From the NCBI GenBank assembly GCA_031273485.1, contig JAISRS010000459.1:1-11526 (forward strand): a stretch of 11,526 bases of DNA, written 5' to 3'. Below the pieces are notes generated by a model that was not told the DNA's origin, searched no databases, and was given only the letters and a program-made list of their open reading frames with translations. Positions 1 through 5,944 of this stretch are shown one piece after another. Positions within the stretch are counted from its first letter, which is position 1. Each line of letters begins with the position of its first letter. This DNA is from Prevotellaceae bacterium. Lineage in GTDB: Bacteria > Bacteroidota > Bacteroidia > Bacteroidales > UBA932. A program made the translations under genes and the position numbers.

Positions 1-346
1 CAAAAAAAGCGCCTCCGGCAGACAAATTGATGTTGCCGTGCATACGTACATATTTCTCAACCTTTTCCTTATAAATATGACGCACAACCCACATGGGCGA
101 CAAATTGACCGAGTCGGCTTCGCCCTTAATCCGCATAATCTCGGATTCAAACAGAGCTATACCGGAAAAACTCCAGCAGGTGCCCGAACTCGCCTGATTT
201 TTAACCGAAGTATGAGGAAGTATTTTTACATCCTTAATTTCATACTCGGTTTTTTTGATTTCGACCTTGTTATCTTTTTTTTGTGCCGATAATGAATAAG
301 CACACAGTAAAAGAACAACTGTAAATGATAATAAATATTGTTTCAT
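1..346 (-). CDS. Exported papain-like C1 peptidase (aminopeptidase C / bleomycin hydrolase type), 5' part only
   Basis: I read the first 115 codons by translating the minus strand from an ATG at 344-346; the gene continues past the left edge. Residues 1-21 form a signal peptide: Lys2, a hydrophobic run from Leu5 to Ala16, and a likely signal peptidase I site at Ser-Ala21/Gln22. The mature part carries the hallmark of papain-fold C1 peptidases: Gln51 (oxyanion hole) in VKNQ, then SSGTCWSFSG with the nucleophile Cys57. The spacing and following sequence (LFESEIMR, LSPMWVVRHIYKEK) fit the bleomycin hydrolase/PepC branch, which Bacteroidetes often export to the periplasm for peptide trimming. The catalytic His and Asn lie outside the window. 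The gene begins 66 bases after the tldD stop with no clear promoter between, so it may be co-transcribed with tldD. Family assignment is firm; substrate and exact location are inferred. Confidence 0.9.
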   Translation of the reverse strand, partial: MKQYLLSFTVVLLLCAYSLSAQKKDNKVEIKKTEYEIKDVKILPHTSVKNQASSGTCWSFSGIALFESEIMRIKGEADSVNLSPMWVVRHIYKEKVEKYVRMHGNINLSAGGAFF

Positions 347-412
347 TGCATTTAAATTTAAATAATATATTAATTTTTTAATCGATTTACATTCTATTCG
401 GAACTTTTTATT

Positions 413-1822
413 TTAAACTGTTCCCCCTACCGTTAATTTTTTCACTAATACGGAAGGCAGCCCCTGCGACACGGGAACTCCCTGACCATCTTTGCCGCAA
501 GTCCATCGACTGTTGTCGATTTTCAGGTTATTTCCCACCATTGTTATATCAGCCAGAGCTTTCGGTCCGTTTCCTATTATATTGATATCCTTCACCGGCT
601 GGGTTAACCTTCCGTTTTCGATCAAATAACCGGATTTTACAAAAAAAGTAAAATCTCCGGCGCCTATTTGCACCTGTCCGTTGCTGAAAGTATCTGCATA
701 TATGCCGTTTTTTACGCTTGCAATTATATCGCTTTCAGCAACATTTCCATTCTCCATGTACGTAACTCTCATGCGTGGGAGGGGAGCTTCCCTGAACGAT
801 TCGCGGCGACCGTTCCCTGTTGGCGCTACCTTATAATATTCAGCGCTGATACGGTCGTGGATATACGACGAAAGTTTGCCTTCGCGCACTAAATATGTTT
901 TTTGACTTTCGATTCCTTCATCGTCGAAATTAATCGTACCCCTGTTTTCGGGTATTGTTCCGTCATCCACGATGTTGATATTCCCGTTGCACACCTGCCG
1001 ACCGTATTTATCCGAGAAAATCGACACTCGTTTTCTGTTGAAATCAGCCTCAAAAGAATGTCCTATTGCCTCGTGCAGCAGTATCCCGGAACTTCCGGCA
1101 GCCATAACCACAGGCATTTCTCCGCCCTTAGGTTTAATTGCATCGAACATCAACGCCGTTGTTTGAACCGCCTGCCGAGCGATGATTTCAATGATATCGT
1201 CGGTTAAAAACTCAAATCCTTTTCGGTATGAACGTGATGCGGAGCCATTTTCTATTCTTCCGTCTTTTTCCATAACGCACATTGCGCCTAAGGAAACCAT
1301 AGGTCTGAAATCGGCGCACAATTTGCCTTCGGAATTAAAAAACAGCACATAAGACGACGAATCGAATAAATCTACATTCACTTTAACGACATTTGGATTT
1401 AATTCAAAAATCCTGTCATTAAGTTTTTGTATATAAGGAGCCTTATCTTTAATTGTTACATTTTCCCAGCTTTTTTCTACCCGATAGTGATTCGTAAATA
1501 CCTTTTCGGCGATTTTCATCGACGGGATTTCTGCGGCGCTGTTAGCGATGCTTGCAGCTGTTTTTGCGGCTTTCAGCATATCTTCAAGCCTTATATTTTC
1601 GGTGTAGGCGTATCCGGTTTTATCGCCCGACAAGACCCGTACTCCCATCCCAAAATCCACATCCGACGAAACTTCATTTACCGCTCCATCGCGCAACGAC
1701 AGGTTATTGCTCAAAGTATTCTCAAAATACAAATCGGCATAAGTCCCTCCTTTGGACAAGGCTTCCGAAATAACTTTTTTTAAATCTTCTTCACTAACTT
1801 CAAAATATTTTATCATCTCCAT
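413..1822 (-). CDS. tldD: TldD-family zinc metalloprotease
   Basis: This 469-residue protein matches the usual TldD length. Known TldD partners with PmbA/TldE in a hetero-oligomer whose zinc-bearing subunit degrades unfolded peptides, and it processes modified peptides such as microcin B17. The zinc signature is visible: HEAIGH at 250-255 gives His250, Glu251 and His255 (HExxxH), and the third ligand is probably Cys442 in TCGKDGQGVPV near the C-terminus. Other family marks are GSSGILLHEAIGHSFEADF (243-261), TGNGRRESF (335-343) with PLPRM after it, and the terminal LTVGGT. There is no signal peptide, so it should act in the cytoplasm. The start at 1822 and a second Met codon at 1816 are both possible. 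The C1 peptidase gene follows downstream and an acyltransferase gene precedes it by 76 bases. A PmbA partner is not adjacent on either visible side. Presence of all zinc ligands identifies it as the catalytic TldD subunit rather than PmbA. Confidence 0.94.
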   Translation of the reverse strand: MEMIKYFEVSEEDLKKVISEALSKGGTYADLYFENTLSNNLSLRDGAVNEVSSDVDFGMGVRVLSGDKTGYAYTENIRLEDMLKAAKTAASIANSAAEIPSMKIAEKVFTNHYRVEKSWENVTIKDKAPYIQKLNDRIFELNPNVVKVNVDLFDSSSYVLFFNSEGKLCADFRPMVSLGAMCVMEKDGRIENGSASRSYRKGFEFLTDDIIEIIARQAVQTTALMFDAIKPKGGEMPVVMAAGSSGILLHEAIGHSFEADFNRKRVSIFSDKYGRQVCNGNINIVDDGTIPENRGTINFDDEGIESQKTYLVREGKLSSYIHDRISAEYYKVAPTGNGRRESFREAPLPRMRVTYMENGNVAESDIIASVKNGIYADTFSNGQVQIGAGDFTFFVKSGYLIENGRLTQPVKDINIIGNGPKALADITMVGNNLKIDNSRWTCGKDGQGVPVSQGLPSVLVKKLTVGGTV

Positions 1823-1839
1823 GTATAACTTTTCTTTAC

Positions 1840-1897
1840 AGGGAACCTCTAAAAACCGCTTTTTACGCAGACTAACCGCTAACTGTTTCCATTCCCT
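1840..1897. repeat. Short imperfect repeats in the acyltransferase-tldD gap
   Basis: The 76-base gap between the two genes contains AACCGCT as a direct repeat at 1854-1860 and 1874-1880, 20 bases apart. The segment is bounded by AGGGAA at 1840-1845 and its inverse TTCCCT at 1892-1897. It is richer in G+C than the other spacers in the window. It could be an operator, an RNA structure in the tldD leader, or the relic of a small mobile element. No function is shown by the sequence alone. Confidence 0.3.
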
Positions 1898-1898
1898 T

Positions 1899-2846
1899 TT
1901 ATTTTCGTCTTATACTGCGCAGTCGTCGCACCATTTTTGAGATAGTACCCACGTGACGTTCAATTTTTTCGGCGTATATATCGCTTATTTTTATCAATAT
2001 TCCTGTTTCTTCCACATCGCCGAAGCCGTAGTTTACGGCTGTTCCGAAGACTTTCATCGAAGGCGACAGGTTCATATACGAGTTTATCAGCGGCGGGATA
2101 TTCTCGCCAAACGCCCTGATTTCCTTCGACAGAATCTTATAATCATCTTTGTATGTTTCGCCCACGAGCAATTTGTTCATCTTTTCCAAATCCGGTTTTG
2201 TGTTCAACGGTTCTATCGGCGTGATTAAATTTTCCTTGTCCGAAAAATGTTTGCGAAGAAAATACAGCAACATGTTGCGGGCTTCCGTGTTAAAAGTCCC
2301 GTACATTGTAACTTTACCCAGGAAATAATTCATTTCGGGATATTTCAAAACAAGAGCGCCCAAGCCGTCCCACAGATTATCCAAAGCGTAAAGACCTTTA
2401 CTTCTAAGTTTTGTTGTTTGATAATTGGGTTGCACAAACGAGCGTCCGAGTTCGATTGTTTGCGGCAGGTAGTTTTGAATAAATTTATCGGAAAAATTAA
2501 ATAATTCCGATGTGGCGAGATTATGTACCGAGATATTATTACATGTGATATATCGGTAACCTCCAAGTATTTCCTTAGCTTTTGGGTCCCACACAATCAA
2601 CTGCGAATAGCAATGGTCGTCCGAAACATCAAATTCGTCGATATCAATACTTTTTCCCGATCCTCCTCCCGCCGACCGGAAAGCAATTTCGCGCAAACGT
2701 CCGATTTCACGCATAATGTTGGGAGAATCTTTGTAATCGACTATATATAACAAATTGCCACCATTATTGGTGTATCTTAAAAATTTGTCTATAGTCAATT
2801 CTTTTTCAATTAATTTTTTATCTACAGGAGCAATTATTGGCTGCAT
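1899..2846 (-). CDS. GNAT-type N-acyltransferase of the OlsB/hemolysin family, resembling Bacteroides GlsB
   Basis: The 315-residue protein looks like the Acetyltransf_5 group that includes OlsB (ornithine lipid synthesis) and GlsB of Bacteroides, which N-acylates glycine with a 3-hydroxy fatty acid from acyl-ACP to give commendamide, a glycine-lipid precursor. Visible marks are REIAFRSAGGG (52-62), LGGYRYI (94-100), the core ELGRSFVQPNYQ (132-143), then LDNLWDGLGALVLKYP (155-170) and FLGKVTMYGTF (175-185). There is no signal peptide or membrane span, so it should act at the inner face of the cytoplasmic membrane. The C-terminus is basic (RRLRSIRRK), which could help bind acidic membrane lipids. 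It sits 91 bases after gldH and 76 before tldD. In B. thetaiotaomicron glsB is paired with the O-acyltransferase gene glsA, and some Bacteroidetes fuse the two; no such partner is here. The family is well supported; glycine as acceptor is inference, and another amino acid is possible. Confidence 0.8.
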   Translation of the reverse strand: MQPIIAPVDKKLIEKELTIDKFLRYTNNGGNLLYIVDYKDSPNIMREIGRLREIAFRSAGGGSGKSIDIDEFDVSDDHCYSQLIVWDPKAKEILGGYRYITCNNISVHNLATSELFNFSDKFIQNYLPQTIELGRSFVQPNYQTTKLRSKGLYALDNLWDGLGALVLKYPEMNYFLGKVTMYGTFNTEARNMLLYFLRKHFSDKENLITPIEPLNTKPDLEKMNKLLVGETYKDDYKILSKEIRAFGENIPPLINSYMNLSPSMKVFGTAVNYGFGDVEETGILIKISDIYAEKIERHVGTISKMVRRLRSIRRK

Positions 2847-2937
2847 ACTTTTTAATTCTTTATAGATTAATAACTCATTGTAATATATTCTTATTTTCTT
2901 AAATTGTTTTTAATCAATTCAATGTTTTATATAAATT

Positions 2938-3405
2938 TCATTGTAAAATTAATCCTACGGAAGCAATTCCCTGTAAATTATCTTCCCTCATTCCATGAAT
3001 GATATTAACCGTATAATCGCCTTTTACAGGGAATTTCACGTATTTACGATACAAAAACACATTTTCTTTGTACATCGAAAACAATCCTCCGCTTCCCGTC
3101 CAGCTGCCGTCGTCGCGGGCAAGCATATAATTCAATGTATCTACAGTAAACCCTCCGTCGGGCGATTTTGTTTTGATAAACAGGTACAAATTCTGGAAAG
3201 CATAATCTGTCCTGTTTCTCAAATTAATTGAGATAGAATACCATGACAAGGTATCTTTTACAGGTACGGTAAATTCAACCGCCTCATTTTTATTCCACAT
3301 ACAGTCCGGCACCGTTTTACTTTGCTGCCAAACAATTGTTTCACTGTTACAGGAACAAAACAGCAGAACAAATATAAACCAACTATGCCTTATCTTTATT
3401 AACAT
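2938..3405 (-). CDS. gldH: GldH gliding-motility/type IX secretion-associated lipoprotein
   Basis: The 155-residue protein has a lipoprotein signal peptide: Lys4 and Arg6, a hydrophobic stretch from Trp9 to Phe16, and the lipobox FCSC with acylated Cys19. The body fits the GldH family: VEFTVPVKDT (about 43-52), SISINLRNRTDYAFQNLYLFI, a WTGSGG turn near 102-107, and a C-terminal HGMREDNLQGIASVG segment. GldH is one of the lipoproteins required for gliding and chitin use in Flavobacterium johnsoniae; homologues also occur in non-gliding Bacteroidales, where the role is not settled but is often linked to type IX secretion or envelope function. The start codon lies inside the ricT reading frame, giving a 23-base overlap, so translation of the two is probably coupled. 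The order ricT then gldH is common in Bacteroidetes. The identification rests on length, lipobox, sequence pattern and context. Confidence 0.9.
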   Translation of the reverse strand: MLIKIRHSWFIFVLLFCSCNSETIVWQQSKTVPDCMWNKNEAVEFTVPVKDTLSWYSISINLRNRTDYAFQNLYLFIKTKSPDGGFTVDTLNYMLARDDGSWTGSGGLFSMYKENVFLYRKYVKFPVKGDYTVNIIHGMREDNLQGIASVGLILQ

Positions 3406-4786
3406 TTTTCCGGTTTTTATTATTTCTATTTCTGTTATTCGATTTATTACCGTTACCCGATTTGCTTTTGTTTTGACCCTGATTTTGGCTCTGACCCTGA
3501 TTTTTATTCTGAGCTTTACCCTGAGCTTGATTTTTATTCTGAGCCGGAACCTGAGTTTTACCCTGAGCCTGATTCGGAGTTGGAGTTGAAGTTTTAGCCT
3601 GATTCGGAGTTTTAGCCGGCGTCTGATTATTTACCGCGCTTTTAGTTTGTTTGTTTGACGATGAAGATTTCTTCTTTTTCCGTCTTTTCTTACCTTTCTC
3701 TTTATCAAAACGCGTTAAACTATCCTCGCCTACAGCGCTTTTAAATTCCGAAAGATTAATTACGTCGTCATCTGCCATCAATTCTATTTTCTCGCCTTTT
3801 TTATTGAGCGATATTATTTCCTTAACTTTTTCGATTGAAATGGGTAACAGTTGTGAACTTTCGGGGAATGAAAAATACATAACTCCTTTCAGCACATCTG
3901 TTTTTTGCAAAGACATTGTTCCGGTTGTTGTTTCCAACTGTCGCACTTTCGGAAATGCGCCCAAAGCGTCAAGATAGGTATCTAATTCGTAATTCAGGCA
4001 ACATTTTAATTTGCTGCACTGTCCGGCGAGTTTCAAAGGATTGATGGATATTTCCTGATGTCGGACGGAATTGGTTGAAACCGAAACAAAACTTCGCATC
4101 CATTGGGCGCAGCACAGCTCTCTTCCACAGGGACCTATGCCGCCAATAAGACCGGCTTCCTGCCGCGCTCCGATTTGCCGCATTTCGATCCTTATTTTAA
4201 AGGATTCCGCCATTACTTTTATCAATTCTCTGAAATCAATACGTTCATCGGCAATATAATAGAATATGGCTTTTGTTTTATCTCCCTGAAAATCCACGTC
4301 GCCTATTTTCATATTCAATCCTAAGGACGACGCCATTTGGCGGGTTTTTATCATTGTGGGATATTCCAAAGCCACTGCTTCCTGCCATTTTTCTATGTCC
4401 GCAGGTCGGGCGATACGGTATATTTTTCTTAAATCCACCGTTTTGGCGTCACGAATATTGGGATTGGATTTGAGGAATTTAATTTCGGCAACAGGTCCCA
4501 AAGCCGATATTACTCCGACGTCATGCCCCGGAGAAGCTTCAACTGCCACAATGTCGCCTTCTTTGAGGTCGATGAAATTTGTGTTTCTATAGAATCCTTT
4601 TCTTGTATTTTTGAAGCGGACTTCAAAAATATCGTATTCCCGGTCTGCCGGGATATTTTTCAGCCAGTTATAGACTGTTAATTTATGGCAGTTTTTCACC
4701 GATTTACAGGAAGTAATTTTCCCTTCGGAATCGGTGTTAGTGACGCAGCCTCGCGACCAGTATAATTTTCCTTTCTCTATTTTCAT
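3383..4786 (-). CDS. ricT: PSP1-domain protein of the RicT (YaaT) family with a long Asn/Gln/Lys-rich tail
   Basis: The 467-residue protein has a conserved core (about 1-350) and a low-complexity tail (about 363-467). The N-terminus has Cys14, Cys27 and Cys33. The PSP1 region includes GGIGPCGRELCCAQWM (215-230) and GQCSKLKCCLNYE (255-267), giving Cys220, 225, 226, 257, 262 and 263. In Bacillus subtilis RicT joins RicA and RicF in the Y-complex, which binds iron-sulfur clusters and helps RNase Y mature mRNAs. Bacteroidetes usually carry RicT alone, so its role here is not known, though the cysteines suggest metal or cluster binding. The tail begins with a very basic patch (KKRRKKKK) and continues with Asn, Gln, Lys, Pro and Thr in short repeats, looking disordered and able to bind RNA. 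The gene has a promoter-like element 46 bases upstream and overlaps gldH downstream. There is no signal peptide, so it is cytoplasmic. Confidence 0.93.
   Translation of the reverse strand: MKIEKGKLYWSRGCVTNTDSEGKITSCKSVKNCHKLTVYNWLKNIPADREYDIFEVRFKNTRKGFYRNTNFIDLKEGDIVAVEASPGHDVGVISALGPVAEIKFLKSNPNIRDAKTVDLRKIYRIARPADIEKWQEAVALEYPTMIKTRQMASSLGLNMKIGDVDFQGDKTKAIFYYIADERIDFRELIKVMAESFKIRIEMRQIGARQEAGLIGGIGPCGRELCCAQWMRSFVSVSTNSVRHQEISINPLKLAGQCSKLKCCLNYELDTYLDALGAFPKVRQLETTTGTMSLQKTDVLKGVMYFSFPESSQLLPISIEKVKEIISLNKKGEKIELMADDDVINLSEFKSAVGEDSLTRFDKEKGKKRRKKKKSSSSNKQTKSAVNNQTPAKTPNQAKTSTPTPNQAQGKTQVPAQNKNQAQGKAQNKNQGQSQNQGQNKSKSGNGNKSNNRNRNNKNRKNVNKDKA
3386..3661 (-). repeat. Low-complexity repeat tract encoding the RicT tail
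   Basis: This tract encodes residues 376-467 of RicT. The clearest unit is 17 bases long and occurs identically at 3498-3514 and 3528-3544, a 30-base period that encodes two copies of AQNKNQ separated by AQGK. Looser copies of the same CCCTGA-type words lie on both sides. The protein is built from short AQGK, NQ and NKNQ motifs and ends in an RNRNNKNRK-type basic stretch. The frame stays open throughout. Such tracts tend to expand and contract by slippage, so length may vary between strains. Confidence 0.8.
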
Positions 4787-4831
4787 TTTAGAATCAACGA
4801 TTAAATTGTTCTTTTACAATTTAAACTGCCA

Positions 4832-4839
4832 CAAAAATA
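4832..4839 (-). promoter_or_regulatory. Bacteroidetes-type -7 element upstream of ricT
   Basis: Read on the minus strand the site is TATTTTTG, a full match to the TAnnTTTG consensus used by the Bacteroidetes primary sigma factor. It lies 46 bases upstream of the ricT start, a fitting distance. I see no good TTTG at the usual -33 spacing; the nearest TTTG upstream is only 12 bases away, which is too close. It may drive ricT, gldH and perhaps the three genes beyond, since I found no equally good element in the later gaps. Confidence 0.45.
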
Positions 4840-4923
4840 CATGATAATTTGCAAACGCAGCACATATATTTTTATGCCGGTGAAAGTTTTTTTAAATAAA
4901 CATAATTTTGAGCCGGATATATC

Positions 4924-4938
4924 GAATATTAAATATTC
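4924..4938. repeat. AT-rich perfect palindrome just after rnz
   Basis: GAATATT and AATATTC flank a single A, 20 bases past the end of rnz. It might fold as a weak hairpin at the 3' end of the rpsA-rnz transcript. It has no G+C-rich stem and no following T-run on the minus strand, so it does not look like a standard intrinsic terminator. It could also be a regulator site or chance in AT-rich DNA. Confidence 0.25.
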
Positions 4939-4957
4939 AAAATCAGCCTTTAATCTA

Positions 4958-5929
4958 TTAATTTGCACTTTCCGATTTATTTTTATTTTTGTTTTTATCT
5001 TTAATTAAAGGTATTACATAAGTTTCGCCTTCATTAACGATATTCGCATTTTGAAAAACACTTTGTATTTCTTTTGTAAACTGTTGAAGCATATTTCCGT
5101 TGTATCGTGAAGAAAAATGGCCTACCAGCAGTTGCCGCACTTGTGCTTTCGAGGCTATTTTTGCAGCCTGTTTTGTTGTGCTGTGACCGGTTTGCTGCGC
5201 CATATCCCTCATATCATCCAAAAAAGTAGCTTCGTGATATAGCAAATCAACGTTTTTTATAATATCTATAATTGTTTCGGAATACATTGTATCCGAACAA
5301 AATGCGTAAGACCTTGCCTTATATGGAACGTATGTGAACTCGCTGTTGGAAATTTCCTGTCCCGCAGCTGTTATAAAATTGTGACCTTTTTTAATGTGTT
5401 CAATATCTGCTATCGAAAGATTATATTTTTCTATAGCGTCTTTATATATGTTCAAGGGAGGCATTTTTTCTCTGAACAAATATCCGCAAGTCGGGACTCT
5501 GTGTTTCAGTGGAATTGTTTCAACCGTTATGTTGCCGTCTTCATACACCGTATAATGTTCGTAGGGTTCCACGGGGTGAAACTCAATGTCATAATTCATA
5601 TTTTCACCAAAATGTTTACGATAAACCGTCAATAATTCTTCCAAATCTTTATATGCATAAATGTGCAGGGTATTTGTTTTACCCATTAAATCAAGCGTTG
5701 AAAGAAGTCCGAATAGCCCGAAAACATGATCTCCATGTAAATGACTGATAAAAATGTGATTAAATTTCAAGCACTTAATATTCAAAAAACGTTTCATTTG
5801 TATTTGAGCGCCTTCTCCGCAATCTATCAGAAAAAACCGCTCATGTATATTGAGCACATGAGCGGTAGGAAATCTATTTTTGGCAGGCGATGCGGAACTG
5901 CTACCCAAAACAGTTAGCGAAAAAGTCAT
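4958..5929 (-). CDS. rnz: Ribonuclease Z (tRNA 3'-processing endonuclease)
   Basis: The 323-residue protein is the short form of RNase Z, a metallo-beta-lactamase-fold enzyme that cuts the 3' trailer from tRNA precursors in the cytoplasm as a zinc-dependent dimer. All expected ligands are visible: SHLHGDH gives His63, His65, Asp67 and His68; His143 lies in LKHRVPTCGY; Asp213 in FCSDT; His271 in GHFSSRY. The HEATF motif (232-236) and GHST (248-251) of the family are also present. The first strand, LTVLGSSSASP, marks the true N-terminus. The protein ends in KDKNKNKNKSESAN, a hydrophilic extension past the fold. The gene begins 15 bases after the rpsA stop and is almost certainly co-transcribed with it, an arrangement known in Bacteroidales. 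Length and motif spacing agree closely with Bacillus RNase Z. Confidence 0.97.
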   Translation of the reverse strand: MTFSLTVLGSSSASPAKNRFPTAHVLNIHERFFLIDCGEGAQIQMKRFLNIKCLKFNHIFISHLHGDHVFGLFGLLSTLDLMGKTNTLHIYAYKDLEELLTVYRKHFGENMNYDIEFHPVEPYEHYTVYEDGNITVETIPLKHRVPTCGYLFREKMPPLNIYKDAIEKYNLSIADIEHIKKGHNFITAAGQEISNSEFTYVPYKARSYAFCSDTMYSETIIDIIKNVDLLYHEATFLDDMRDMAQQTGHSTTKQAAKIASKAQVRQLLVGHFSSRYNGNMLQQFTKEIQSVFQNANIVNEGETYVIPLIKDKNKNKNKSESAN

Positions 5930-5944
5930 GCCTTAATTTTTAAC

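Noticed and set aside
38..292. An 84-codon plus-strand open frame at the left edge
   Set aside because: It is antisense to the C1 peptidase, whose signal peptide and active-site motif are clear on the minus strand.
4924..4938. Intrinsic terminator for rpsA-rnz
   Set aside because: The palindrome is made wholly of AT apart from its end bases, would leave a tiny loop, and is not followed by a T-run in the direction of transcription.
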